Shown piece after piece: positions 22,058-34,588 of a DNA stretch of 64,000 nucleotides. Source of the DNA: Bisporella sp. PMI_857 (taxonomy: Eukaryota > Ascomycota > Leotiomycetes > Helotiales > Helotiaceae); assembly GCA_021307315.1 (NCBI GenBank), contig JAJSPD010000057.1:62001-126000 (forward strand), read 5' to 3'. Position numbers and translations under genes: made by a program. The notes under the pieces are model-generated. The model saw only the letters and a program-made list of their open reading frames with translations. It was not told the DNA's origin and did not search any database. Position 1 is the first letter of the stretch. Each line of letters begins with the position of its first letter.

Positions 22058-23412
22058 ACATGTAGTTCGGATAAGAAAAAAAAGTTGACGCGAACGCGGT
22101 ACGAGATCCAGCCTACGTCACGTGCTGGCTATATCACTTTTCATGGCTTCGTAGGAACAAATTTCTCTCAAATATGCTATAGCTTCCAGATCATATTTTC
22201 TCTCTAGGATGTTCCTATAATCTTTCCCAAATACTCGTCATGATAACCCACAACCCGCAATGCTCTGCTCCACTTCCCCATGTCTCCTGGGGCCCCAGAG
22301 AACCACAATTAGCGGAAATTTAAAGGGGCATATCTCTACTGTAGCTCCGGAGCAGAGGGTTAAGTTAGGACAATGCCCCACAGTTTAGCTAGATACCAAT
22401 TGATAAATTAATACTATTTTCCAAAATGCTAAACTTCTTGTCTGAACAGAGAATGTCACGTCTTGCTATCATGAAAATTTTCTACCCGTTTAAATATTAT
22501 TATGATGCTGGGTAGGGGACTTGAAGTCAGGGCTTGGCTTGTTCTACAACTTTCACTTATCATAACTAACAAGTCAACGGACCTTAAAGCCACCACTACC
22601 ACCATAAAAGCACTCTCTCCTGCACCGCACGTAGCAAGCACGTATATCTTACTTTTTCAGAATGACTCTACCTCGAAAATAGATACAGCAAGTAAAAGCC
22701 CGACCAATTTTCAGCTCCAACGCCTACAAATTCTGCTACCAAGAAGCCAAGTGATCAGTAGCCGCTTCCTTTAACAAGCCATCCAATGTTGAAACATTGA
22801 GACCATGTACTAAAAACAGGGCAAACTAAGAATCCACTAGAAGTGCTCATCGCTGGACATGGGACAGGTCCTAATGATAATAAGCTATCAGAGGACTCCG
22901 TACCCCCCTTATTGAACCATCACCAGAGGAAGCGAAAGAGATAAGAGAACGTTTCCCGAAATATCTTTTTTTTAATAGACGTCCTTGGGCACTCAGTTGG
23001 AAGGTCGATTATGCTCTCATAAAAGTGAACCATGATTTAGGCGGTGCTGTGCCGAAAGGAGTTGAGGCATTAGGTGATATAAGCTCCCACTAGTATTTAG
23101 TTAGCTAGTCTGCATGGCGAGACGAGGTATACATCGTTAGTCCTTGCCGGACTTTGGAAATAGGCAGGAGGAAGAACCTGTTAAGATAGAGCACCTAATG
23201 TGAACTCCTCCGCAATAATGTTCTGTTAAAATTGATTAATTATTGTAGTTACGCACTTGAGCATCGATCTAAATCTTACCGCTGTCGTCTATCAAGCTCT
23301 CACAGCACGTTAGATAAAGAAGTAAAATCATGTATCGGAGCTTGTGTAGTTGCAATAGTGAACTCCATCAAGAAATAACCAGATTCTCTCAATGGACATC
23401 TGTCGATCTATA
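22058..23412. other. intergenic, nothing recognised
   Basis: It contains the promoter of the coiled-coil gene and the 3' side of the aspartic protease homolog. Frames are short; no repeats or RNA genes were seen. Confidence 0.5.
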
Positions 23413-25170
23413 CTAAATCGGCGTTTCTAGCTCATATAAAAGAGCCTCTGAACTCCGGTGTTGACGAGTATGGACATGATTGAGTTCGCTAAAAGAATGC
23501 TGTCCGTGAAATTCCCAAGGTGTGATTTGTGTATCCTCCCCATTCACTTCTTGTAGAGAAGACGGCTGTCCGGACAGCTCAGGCGGTTGTCTTTCCACAG
23601 CACTAAGTTCTTGAGGAGTGCCTGAAAAGACTTCTTTCGAATCTGGCGCACTAGAAATAAGTTCAGAGTTGATATTTGTTCTCTGTCTTTTCCATCTTCG
23701 TAAATATAAATAGATGCCTACGGCCACGACAAGTACAATCACAACTGCTGCAGCGATCCCTATTCCTGCTCTTGCCCCTTTACTCAATGCGGGTGTCGCT
23801 CCTAACTTGCCTGCATCTTTCTCAGCTGGTTTTAAAGCACTATCCGGCACATCAGATATTGACCCGTTCGAGGGTGGCATGATCGAGACAATACGACTCT
23901 TCTGCTCAATGTCCCAGTTGCGCTGCGATATAGAGAAATTGCTCCGGCCATAATCAACTGTCAAATATGCTTCCTGTAAGAACACACGTCCAAGTGTAAA
24001 TTGCGTTTCGTTCGCTGCTTGTCTTAAAGGGAAGTAGAACATATTGTCCGGAACAGCGGGGTACGAGATATTGAGATCAAAAGCTGCGTACGGGAATGTG
24101 ATGTTAACAGTCTTGCCTGCTTCATTCCCCTGGCCTAGAGTAAACGTGATTGAAGGTTTCCGAGAGAGCAGATTAGCATGCTGCTTTCCATCTAGAAAGT
24201 AATAGCCAGTGGTGTCGTCGAATACGAGTCCAAATGTGGCCTCAAAGATTCTACAAGCCTCAATCGGAAGCCAGATCTGGGTGACAGTAGAATCAATCAA
24301 GATCAGAATTTCTTCTGGGAGCAATGATGTACTTATTAACCTTTCCTTAGAGGTAATCGCTTGTAGTCGAACGGAGAGATCGCGTGTATCATCAAAATGG
24401 AATGGAAAGGAGAGCCCATTGGGCCCAGATAGTCCCTCGTCGTAGCCGCCCAAGACTAAGCTTGCGAGTATTCCACCATTCATATATTTTGCACCAGCTG
24501 TATAGCTGTAGGAAAGACTTGGAATCTTATTCTTCTCAAATAGTAGAGATAAGTAGCTCGTTGCTCGATCGTTGAAGTCTGAGAAATTGGTGGGCCGGGG
24601 ATTGACCCCAAACATACCGACAAGAAAGCTCACATCCGCGAATTCCGTGACGGTTGTATTCAGGAGAGTTGGTTCTCCAGTACCTTGCCACCCCAGCCCG
24701 ACGGTATCGAATCCCAGCTGTGCTTGCACATCAATACCAAGATTCGACTCGACTTCTGTATGATAGAAGCCTTTCGTTACCAGGCTCGATGAGGCATTGG
24801 ACTTGAATAACCCACCACGTGCGCCCGCGCAGCCATAAAGAGAATATCCTTGGCATCCATACTGAGCCGATACGACCCACGAGGAGGTCGCAGCCGTTGA
24901 TACCAAAACACGCACGTTTTGTGGTGGAGTTCCGATTCGCAACGGAAAAGAGGACCAGTATCCATCATTTCCATCCCTGTCACATCTGATTAGTACATGG
25001 TTGTTAGGAGCGGATGGAACTGCAAACCAGGCTTGACTAGGCGCAATAGATAGTGGTGCAGGAACCGCTGTTGCTGTAGGTATGGCACTTATTAGCGCTT
25101 GGAGGGGTGCGAATAGCATCATTGAAACGCAAACGACCTTCATCTTAGCGCAAACGCATGGTCTGAACAA
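23413..25170 (-). CDS. membrane-anchored aspartic protease homolog lacking the first catalytic Asp
   Basis: 585 codons, one exon; Met10 (25143) is an alternative start that gives a cleaner signal peptide (MKVVCVSMMLFAPLQALIS). The pepsin-like fold is recognisable from PLRIGTPPQNVRVLV (about residues 77-91) to QFTLGRVFLQEAYLTVDYGRSNF (about 395-417). The first active-site motif, normally DTGSS, reads STAAT after LV, so the catalytic Asp is Ser. The second motif reads LIDSTVTQIWLP, keeping Asp but not the DTG/DSG form. It is therefore probably inactive as a peptidase and may act in binding or cell-wall sensing. A transmembrane helix at about 467-490 (GIAAAVVIVLVVAVGIYLYL) is followed by a 95-residue, Ser/Glu-rich cytosolic tail. 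Confidence 0.85.
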   Translation of the reverse strand: MFRPCVCAKMKVVCVSMMLFAPLQALISAIPTATAVPAPLSIAPSQAWFAVPSAPNNHVLIRCDRDGNDGYWSSFPLRIGTPPQNVRVLVSTAATSSWVVSAQYGCQGYSLYGCAGARGGLFKSNASSSLVTKGFYHTEVESNLGIDVQAQLGFDTVGLGWQGTGEPTLLNTTVTEFADVSFLVGMFGVNPRPTNFSDFNDRATSYLSLLFEKNKIPSLSYSYTAGAKYMNGGILASLVLGGYDEGLSGPNGLSFPFHFDDTRDLSVRLQAITSKERLISTSLLPEEILILIDSTVTQIWLPIEACRIFEATFGLVFDDTTGYYFLDGKQHANLLSRKPSITFTLGQGNEAGKTVNITFPYAAFDLNISYPAVPDNMFYFPLRQAANETQFTLGRVFLQEAYLTVDYGRSNFSISQRNWDIEQKSRIVSIMPPSNGSISDVPDSALKPAEKDAGKLGATPALSKGARAGIGIAAAVVIVLVVAVGIYLYLRRWKRQRTNINSELISSAPDSKEVFSGTPQELSAVERQPPELSGQPSSLQEVNGEDTQITPWEFHGQHSFSELNHVHTRQHRSSEALLYELETPI

Positions 25171-25862
25171 AACTGTTGTACAGGTGAAACTTCTAAAGCA
25201 AAGGGGAAAGGATTCCTTTGTTGCAGCTGCGATACGAATGTCTTGAGGCTAAATTCAATAAGCTGGCGATTACAACGATGCTCATCTTAAATTCAATAAT
25301 TTAGTGTAACCGACATATTGCGGCACGAATGGTAGATACCTATTTAGGCCAATAGCCCCCAACCTCGTTGAAAATATGTAATGTGCCACCGACAATTGTA
25401 CGCATGAACCCCCAGTGACCCCTTTTGTATACAGCTGACATAAAGGCTGGGGGCGACCTGTTAAAAAACGATTCTCACAAGATAATATGACGATCCACAT
25501 ACATGACGAGAAAAAAATTCAGGTCTTAACAAAAGATTACAAATTAACATTTCGATATGTGATATACCTTCTATATTTCAGGTACGAAGATTGAGCCATA
25601 CTCTTTGAGGTATTGTATACCTAGTCTCTTATGGTCCTTAACTGCTATGATGCATCACCCATATCCCAAACGCCCATAGGTAAAACACTGCAAATGCTCG
25701 CTAATATGCACCGTGGTACAACTGTAGCACTGAAGTCGGTGCTTTAGCCCCATGGGCTACGCGTGGTGCCAGACCTGCATTGCTGAATAGATTCTTTACA
25801 GCGTTGAGCGTATACTATTTCCAATCAAAGGAGAACTTCCTATCGCCCACTCTCAGCGACAG
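25171..25862. other. spacer between two same-strand membrane protein genes
   Basis: Promoter of the aspartic protease homolog and 3' region of the lectin-like gene. No ORF or repeat stands out. Confidence 0.5.
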
Positions 25863-26960
25863 TTAAGGTCTAGAAAAATAATCCGGACTTCTGCCACCTA
25901 CATCCCTCTCGCCAGCCCGCACCGGTAACTCTGTTGCGGCACTGACACTAGGTAATTCAACAGGCGGTGCATCCAACTCAAACCTTACTGGCGCCGCACC
26001 AGTGGACAACTGCTGCGGCACTATATCGTACTTATGATCACTTGTATACACGCTCAGGTACGCGCTTCCTTTCTTGTCCTTTGCTTCCAACTTAGCTGTA
26101 TTCGCTGCGCGTATCGTCCTTCGTTTGTACAAGAAGAATCCGAGAGCTATGAGGGCAATTAGTGCGACGATTCCGATCCCGGCACCGATTCCTGCTTTGG
26201 CACCCGTTGAGAGACCGCCATTACTACCAGACGCTGCGGTGCTGGGAGTCGTTTGGACAGGCGCATTCCCTGTCGGGACTGTTGCCGGCTCATTTGTAGG
26301 AGCCTCAACAACCGCGGGCAATCCTGTGGCCGTCACAGTCTATCACAATTAGCCATCCATCAAACCTACGCCCGCCGCTAGAATACATACAGTTACCGTC
26401 GAGTATCTCTCATTGTTTATACTCCCTAGCTGCTTAAACTGAAATCTCTGTCCGTTCTGCGGCACTGTGATATTACTGTTCATGGCCATCAATCCATCGC
26501 CCTTCCGCGTTAGATGCCATGCCGTCCCGTTCGCCGCATTCGTGAAGAAGAAAGTACCATCTCCCCAAGGCGATATCTGCCAGAACATGCTCGCGTCGCT
26601 CAGTGTGTAATTCGCCATGATGGGCACGGTTCTGCCAATGGTTTCCTCTTCCGGATCCACCTCGACATTCATATATCCTCTTGGTCCAGAGTCTCTACTT
26701 CTTACAACATAGTACGTGCTGTTGAAGGGGAATAGCTGCCACTGCTGTACGAGTTTGGTGGCATTTGGTGACTGGAAGAAGACTGCTCCGGTGCCGTTGT
26801 TAAATAACGACGTGCCTAACCACGAAGTCAGCCTTCAATTTCTAATTACGAACATCTCCACGCGATTTTCAACATCTCCAACCCAAAACTTACCAACCAT
26901 GGCCTGGGGATTATCCCCAATAAGCAATTGATACCAACTATTCGTATCAAAGTTGGCCAT
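25863..26960 (-). CDS. beta-trefoil (ricin-type) lectin-like domain with C-terminal membrane anchor
   Basis: Exons 26960-26894, 26815-26391 and 26339-25863 give 322 residues; introns of 78 and 51 nt keep phase (the second has a GCTAAT branch). Residues about 5-165 contain three spaced aromatic motifs of the QxW type (VQQWQLFPF, SMFWQISPW, QRFQFKQLG), which suggests a beta-trefoil. A Thr/Pro/Ser-rich stalk and one transmembrane helix (about 215-240, GIVALIALIALGFFLYKRR) follow, then a cytosolic tail with Tyr and Pro. No N-terminal signal peptide is visible, so either an upstream exon is missing or the single helix acts as a type III anchor. Its juxtamembrane run LSTGAKAGIGAGIG resembles the LSKGARAGIGIAAA run of the neighbouring aspartic protease homolog. 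Confidence 0.7.
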
Positions 26961-28091
26961 TTTGTCTCTAGAATTCCCCAGCGAAACCCCAAATATAAAA
27001 CAATACCAGACCTTGTCTGCAAATGCAAGAGAAATCAAGAAGGGAAGACAAACAACAACAAATGAAGAAATCAAACAATAACCATGAAAATGAATCCCCC
27101 TCCAACCCAAAAAAAACGGCAGACAACGAGACACAAACCTTGTACGTAAATATATAAGCAGGAATTAATGTGGTTACAAGAAGGATGGAGGCGTTGACAT
27201 CAACCAGATGGAAAGGGAGCCGCCTCACACAGGGGCGAATGAGAGAGCCTAGCAGGGCTGACCAAGCGGAGCCAAGAGGCTAAAGAAATAAGGTTGATAA
27301 AAAATAGCAGGGGCTGTGTGGAGCGAGCTTTACGGCTGCTCAGGCATGATGGAAGTTGATGTCATTTTGGGGGGGGAGAAGGAAGGAATGATTGGGACGG
27401 AAGCTGGCTGGCGGCTTGTATGAGGATCAGTTTCGTCCCGGTAAGGATATAAATTTAGGGAGCTTTGACCAAGCTACAAGAGGCCCCAGGGAGGGGGTGG
27501 GTGCATTCTTATGCTTAGAAGCATTCGGTGTTCTGAATGGTTTGTTTCTGGATCTAGGGAGGGTGGTGAGGTTATGATGCCGCACAAAAAGGATGGTAAA
27601 AAGCACGTCTTCCATATACCGTCTGAACCTAATTGCAGCTACGGTGTCAAAGCACCTATTTGAGATATAAGGATCCCGAGTTCTCTTCCAAAAAAAAAAG
27701 CAAAATCCAGATTTCAGAAGCTCCGTCAAAACTGCCGTGGTTGGCCGTCTATCCTCACCTGTGGTGATCCAAGGCCACTGCTCTCTGATGAGACTAAAGA
27801 ATAACATAATGATAGAAAAAGGCGTAAGAAGAACGCCATTCATTGGTCCCAGCACCTCATCTATAGACTATAATATAACACTCCAATGTCTCGTCTCTTT
27901 TCCCCATGCTTTCACGGTCCACCAGGTTCCCGTAGAAATCAACCCAGGTATCTCCTTCGGAGAAACCAGACCCTAATATCTTAACTATAATACAACCCCC
28001 AAGAAGGTATGAACGCATCATTTAATTTTTTGTCCCGCCAGAATACTATTCTTTTACAAATGAATGACAGAAATGAGGTGGGGGAAATTGA
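26961..28091. other. upstream region of the lectin-like gene and 3' region of INO80
   Basis: The part at 26968-27228 has an open minus-strand frame starting MRRLPFHLVDVNASILLV, which could be part of the leader or a missing first exon. No splice from it to the called start was convincing. The remainder is non-coding. Confidence 0.35.
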
Positions 28092-31000
28092 TCATCCCAT
28101 ATCCACGTCTCCATCTGCCATTGCCAAACGCTGCTTTGCGGTCTTGGCTTTCTTTCCTCCACCACTCTTGCGTGGCTTCTTGCCCTTTGCGCCAACAACT
28201 TCAACTGGAGTTGCAGCGCCGGATGGACGATTACTACCGTCATCAAAGTGACCTTCGCCTATTTGCTTATGTTAGCGGATTGTACAAAGATGAGAGTCAA
28301 ATATAAACATACCTTCATGATACAAGTCTTCCAGGCTTCCACCGACATCCCCTTTCTTCTTCTTGGCTGCCTTGCCTTTCTTCTTTTCAGGCTGAGCTGC
28401 CTCAAGCTCGGCTGCCTCTTTGGCCTTCCGCTCGATCTCTGCGGCCTCATCATCATCCACCAGCCACATTGCGATATCCTTGGTGCGATTCTCCTTGCTG
28501 CGAGTGTTGAAGTCAACTCCTCCACCAGAACCACCAGTCATAACAACCTTTTGGACTTCTTCCTTCTGGAGAGCTCGCTTACGGATTCTCTCCTCGATTG
28601 TGCCACGGGTAATCATACGGTAAACCGTAACTTGTCGAGTTTGACCAAGACGATGCGCACGGTCCATAGCCTGCGAATCAATGGTAGGATTCCAATCAGA
28701 GTCGTAGAAGATAACGGTATCTGCGGATGTCAAGTTGATGCCTAGACCTCCAGCACGAGTAGAGAGTAGGAAGATAAAGATTTCGGGACGGGTCTGGAAG
28801 TCATGAACAGTATCACGACGATCTTCCAACTTGGTACTTCCATCCAGACGACAATACTTGTAGTTGCGATACGTCAGATACTCTTCCATTAAATCGATCA
28901 TGCGGGTCATCTGGAAATAGAGCAAGACACGGTGACCACCCTGCTTGAGCTGGACGAGTAATTCGTCCAGCTTGGCTAATTTACCTGAGTCGGTGACAAA
29001 TCTTCTCATGGACGGTACGCCGATCTGCGTGAAGCGTTGTCTCTCGGACGTTGGGTCAGGTAGCATTTTCGTGAGGGGGTAAAGAGATAGTGGCACCTTG
29101 GAAGCAACCAACGCTTTCTCATCGGCCGAGGATGGACCATACAAAGCTCTGCGAACAGGAACATTAAATATAACGTTCTCCCGCTCGATAACAGAGCCAC
29201 GACTTGAGCAGAAAACCTCGATTGGTGGCGCTGTAGCACCAGGTCGGGCACATTGTTCAAGGCGGCCCATACCAGAATCAGCCCAGATATCTGCAGCAAC
29301 ATTAAATAGCTTGTTGAGATATCCTTCATTGGTAACTTCAGCCAGTGGCTTACGATCTTGTCTGTCCACGATTCGAAGCATCGAATGAACCGGCGTATAG
29401 TCCTTATCGGCTTCCTCGTCATAAACGATACTTAATGCGCCAAGTTGACGTGGTCTCTTAGCGAGATCAACAGCTCGAGAGAAGATGTCCTTTCGCGAAC
29501 TGGTTGACACATCATTCACAGAGGTATCAGCGAAACGCAGCCATGAGAAAGCGCCATCCCTCGAGGCTCGCTGGTGCACGTTCTCGGGCTTGAAAATATT
29601 CAAAGGGCCATCCAAACACCACTTCCCGAAGCCAGCTTTCTCGTTATCCGGTCCAGGAAGATCGAGACGGCCGCCATCGCGCCACACCAGTCGAGGTAGC
29701 TCATATTCGATTGCATTTTTAGTGGAGTACAAAACGTTAACATTGGTACCCTCACGCATGAAAGACCCAGCCTCAGCAAAGGAGCCGAATGAGAATGGGG
29801 AAGTCGTCTCTGCTCGTTCAAAGAGATCTGGATGATTACAAACCTTTCGAAATTGCATAACTAGGTTCATTAATGTGCCGCTGTCATTATCATCTCCAAT
29901 AGTGGCCTTCTCGATAAGGTCCATGATACTGATCTGGTTCCGAAGATTCCCATAGTATGCTCGTTGACGATATGTTAAATCGCAGAAGAGATCGATTTCA
30001 ATTTTGTCCCCAAGCTCTTTTTGTACGTGCTTCTTAACACGGCGAAGCATGAAAGGCTTAAGAATCATGTGTAATCTCTTCAGTTGGTCTTCGTTTAGCT
30101 TCGTGTTACTTTGGGTGTGGCTTTCGATATCCTTTGAGAACCACTCGCTAAATTCGTCGTGTGAATCGAACAAACTAGGCATGATGAAATGTAGCAAAGC
30201 CCATAATTCTTGCATATTATTCTGGATAGGGGTACCAGTAAGCAAAAGCCGATTTCTGCAGTGGAAGCCCAACAGACTCTTCCATCTAGAACTCTGTGAA
30301 CTTTTGATTGCTTGAGCCTCGTCTAGAATCATATATTGCCATTTCATCTTCTGGAAGTAGGCAACGTCCGATACAACTAGCTGATAGGAGGTCACCAGAA
30401 CATGGAATGGTGAATCCCGGTTGTACGTAATATGCTTTCGGTCCCAGAATTTGCGAAGAATTTTTCTGTCCGCGGCATTACCCCAGTATGGAACAACCTT
30501 CAGCGTAGGAACGAACTTGGTGATTTCTTGTTGCCAATTATGTAGCGTTGATGCAGGGGCGACAACCAAGAAAGGACCCCAAATATCATGCTTTTCAGCA
30601 AGATATGCCATGACGGAAATCGACTGAACAGTTTTGCCAAGTCCCATCTCATCTGCCAAAATTCCATTGATACCTTGCTCGTAGAGATTGACCATCCAGT
30701 TAAGGCCCTTGAGCTGATATTCCTTCAGCTGAGCCTGAAGCATCTTGGGTTGTTCAATTTCGACGTCGCCCATACCAGCAGGATTTTGGAAGTTCAGCTC
30801 TCCTTCCTCGTCCATCGCGTCGTCCTGCTTGTTGAACGCTCTCGCCTTGGCCTGAGCTTCTGCAATCGCATGCTGGGCATTGGCTGCAGCAACAGCTTGC
30901 AAGTTCGACTCATCGTCATCGTCGAAATCGAGATTATTGAAGTCGGTAACCTTGCCAACGGCAATGGTAGATTCTGGAACCTTGACATTTGACCCAACAT

Positions 31001-33237
31001 GAGCTTTTGAATCCGCAACAGGGCCATCTGGATCGTCTGTGGACCGTTCAACCTCATCCGTCTTGATTTTCTTGCCGATAAAATGAGAGTATAGTTCAGT
31101 TTGAGAAATGAGAAAGTTGAGTTTCCTCTTTTGTCTATTTGCTTCCCTGTCGGCTTCTGCCTTCTTTGCATTCTCAATCTCCTGTTTCTCGGCTTGTTTT
31201 CGAAGATCGCGCTCTTCCCGTTCATTGCGCTTCCAGAACGACATCATCTCTCTCATAACACGTTTTGCTCTAGCCTGAAGATCTTTGGTACCTTTGTTCG
31301 TTCGGAGCTGCCAGCGCTTAGCCTCCTTCGAAGCCAGTATCGCGGTCTTTTTAAGATTTGACTGACGGATTGCCAGGGAGTCGAGCGCAATTTTGTAAAC
31401 TTTGTTAACATCTTTTCTAGCAAGATCTCGCCAAATCTGATCATATATTTGATTATATCCTTTTGAAACAAATGGCTCAAAAGTTGCTGGAGACTCCTCT
31501 CGAAGTGACTTGGGAATCGCAATTTTCACTGTTCGAGGTTTCGATTCTTCTTTCAACGATGGGAGCGCAGGGAGTTCCTCGCCTGCATCAATTGCTGCCT
31601 GTGCTGCAATAGCAGATTCCTTCTCGGCTTGTTTTTGTTCTTTAGACTTCCGCAACCTGCCATTACCTGCTCCACGTTTTGCTTTGGTCTTGGGTTCCGG
31701 ATCCACGGCCGCAAAGGTAGATAGCATACCTCCTGCAAAATTTGGCTCAATGGGAGAAACTGTTCGTATCTCTGGGCCTTTGTCTCCTCTTGCAAGAACC
31801 GCCTTGGTTTGTTGCGCCTTCTTCTCCGCCCTTTGTGCTTGTCGTAGAAATTGCTGCCGTTCGTTCTCATCCTTGGCCTCCTGTGCTTTGGCCATCGCAG
31901 CATCAACTTGCTCCATCTGCGAAGCGACTGTCTTCTCCCGGCGACGCTTTCTCTGCATATCCTTCTTCCGCTCTTTCTCCCTCGCGAGCTCAGTAATTTG
32001 TACCTTTGTGATAGCATCATCCCGATTGATCTCATTGTATCGGGCTTCACCATGATCCGCATGTCTTCCAAGCTTGACTGCCATCTTACTGGTATAGTCC
32101 GTTCGCCGTTGCTTCATCTTAACAACCTCAGCTGCCTCGATGTCCAGTTTACGCTTCACACTGCGCGATTTGAAAATGAGCTTCTCCATATCGAAGTCTG
32201 ATAGATCAAGGTCACTAGCCTCCCCATCAAGCTTGGCTATCTGTGCCTGTACGTCCTTTTCTTGTTCCTTGGAGAGCTGTTTTGGCTTCGGGGGACTTCT
32301 GGCCTTGGGCTCGCCATTTGCTTTCCGCTTCGCAGGGACCCGAGATGCTGTAGGTGTTTGTGTAGGGGCGAGTGATGAATGACGAGAGCTGTCCCTTGAC
32401 ATAGCTTCTGCAGCTGCGAGGGCTTTCTTTGATGGCTTCCGTGACTTTGTGGCAGTTGGGGTTGGACTCGGCTTAGGGGTGGGTTCAGCGTTCGAAAGGA
32501 TACTTGAAAAGGCCATAGGGTCTGTCGGCCTATTGGGAGTCTGATGATTCATGTTAGTCGTGCACAGCCCGTGTTGCGAGGTGAATAACTCACAGCAGTT
32601 GCAGGGGGCGCCTCTTGTTTAACTATCGTCTCCTGCTTCACTGGGTCATGTAATATTTGTGGACCTCCTCCCATATTCAAACCATTGTGTCGCGATACTG
32701 GAGATGTCACAGGCACCATCCTAGGCGATTGTGAGATGGATGATGGGCGTTGAGGATGTGCATGTGAGACAGGCGATCGTGGTGGAAATTTGTTGTTGAT
32801 AGGGGATGTATAATTTCCGTTGAAGTATTTGGGGTTATCGGATGAGGATGGTGGGTAGGTATATGGCTCTTGACTCTGAAAATTGTTAGCGTAAGCGTAA
32901 TAGAGCCCTTACCTTCCGGGTGATCTTCCAAGAATCTTACCTGAGGTGTTTGAGTTTCATGCCACGATGGTCTTCTTTCACTTGGCTCAGGTTTTGTCGG
33001 ATCGTAATAATTACGAGACGTTACTGGCAATGTAGTTGAAGTTGGTGCTTTGTAGGGTGTATTGAGCTGTGTCCGCCCAGGAGAATAAGGTGGTGCGTGT
33101 AAGTCTGTTTGTGATGGCGATCGCGCGGCGTCGTAGGGTGGTCGAGTGGGTTGCGTGTTGCTGGTTCCGTTCTCTCGCTCTCGCTCTCGTTCTCGTCGTA
33201 CTCCTTCCTCCCCCATCACAGTACTATGATACTCCAT
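28092..33237 (-). CDS. INO80: INO80 chromatin-remodelling ATPase, catalytic subunit
   Basis: Exons 33237-32941, 32875-32594, 32540-28313 and 28258-28092 code for 1657 residues; introns are 65, 53 and 54 nt and all phases fit. INO80 slides and edits nucleosomes (H2A.Z exchange) in transcription, replication and repair. The N-terminal 500 residues are disordered and highly charged. The DBINO domain, which binds actin-related proteins, spans about 555-680 ([13 protein letters not shown]...). The Snf2 ATPase follows: Walker A DEMGLGKT at about 825, DEAQ box at about 932, then the long insert typical of INO80 and the second lobe with [12 protein letters not shown] (about 1428), [15 protein letters not shown] (about 1456) and DRAHRLGQ (about 1489). 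The C-terminus is Lys-rich. The very first exon (RERERERE run) is less certain. Confidence 0.93.
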
Positions 33238-34588
33238 CTTGGCCCGTCAACTCAGGAGGCAACAAATTTATGAAGGTTACCTCGCCATATGAAGATTCTG
33301 CGGAGCCAGCCCCTTGTACCCGTGCGCGACGTCGTTCTTCAATTACTGTATTATTGTCACGATGCAGCAGCAGATGGTAAGGAGCGTGGTGGTGATGGTG
33401 CGATGCACAGCGATGAATTGTTGGGGAGGATAGAAAGGTCTTGACACAATTGAGGCGCTCCCTCTGGCGTTAGATCTTTAATTCTCAGCCTCTCGGAGGC
33501 GAACGCGATCCGATTAAAAAAAGTATCACAGTCACGGCTGACAGAATTGGAGGGTGGATGGGCGACGGCGTTGTGATGCACAATGGGGGGGGTGTATCAA
33601 GGAAAGATTAGAAAGAAACAGGATGGGGATGGGAGAAATGAAAAGGAATGAATGTTCTCATTATCGCCGGTATCTTTTGGGGGCTCGCATTGCTGGGGCC
33701 TCGCTTTGTCAACTCTTCGTTACTCGTCCGGCTGGCCCCAACTCATCCTAAATCGTCATATTGAACTGGAAAAGAAAACAACATTTGGCTTCGATTTAGA
33801 AGCCGGTCGCTATTGGCTATAATTGGGGTCGACCCCTGTCAGGGTCGCAATTCTATCGACTATATTTCATTTCTTTCTCATTATCATGCTGATGGCTATT
33901 ACTATATGTCTGCTCAGATCATCAATCAAATTGAGCAGTGCTTTATGATTGCCCATCTGCGCTTTTTGCGCATGCCTGGGTACCGAAGGGTGGTGGCCAC
34001 TCCCTACTCTTATTGTTGCATGTTAGGGTTGAGGCTTGTGGGTTGTGGGTTGTTCGTTTGTCTCTTTCCGTCCTTGCTGAACGGGAGTGGGTCCCGCAGG
34101 TCCCCCAGCCAAGGAAGCCGAGCAGAAGAGAGAGAGAAAGACCTGGATTCACGCCACGAGGGTCCTGGCACAGCAACACATCCAACCAAACTTCCTCAAG
34201 CAGCCATTTTAAACCCTAAATCAAAGAACACGCTAAAAACGGAGACGGAGTATCAAAAAAAATTAAAAAAATTAAAAAAGATTGACTCGAATCACAAGTC
34301 AATCATCAATGTGGCACAGATTGTTGTTGTTGGGAGACTTCCTCCTCAGATCAGATGGACCGCGAATATATGATATTGCCTACGGTATGTGTATTGACAA
34401 ATTTCAATATGAGGAACGCCTCTAAAAACACAAGCAGTCTATTCCACCACCACCCCCTATATATCCATGCAGCCGATGCTCCTTGACTTCGGGCTTTTTG
34501 TAGCCATGGCATCGCCGTTGAGCACGTCGGATATATATGGTATCGCTCTCCATGATTAATGCATCAACTTTTTGGTTTTCTATATTGT
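33238..34588. promoter_or_regulatory. INO80 upstream region
   Basis: 1.35 kb between the INO80 start and the ARB1 stop (both on the minus strand). It presumably contains the INO80 promoter and the ARB1 3' region. Frames here (for example 33813-34373, +) lack domains and end in an A-rich run; none was called. Confidence 0.4.

Noticed and set aside
26968..27228. Possible first exon with signal-like sequence for the lectin-like gene
   Set aside because: No donor/acceptor pair joins it in phase to the called exon, and several Cys/Phe-rich runs look non-coding.
31510..32055. 181-codon plus-strand frame
   Set aside because: Antisense to the charged N-terminal region of INO80; no own motifs.
33813..34373. 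186-codon plus-strand frame upstream of INO80
   Set aside because: Low-complexity Lys end and no recognisable fold; likely chance.
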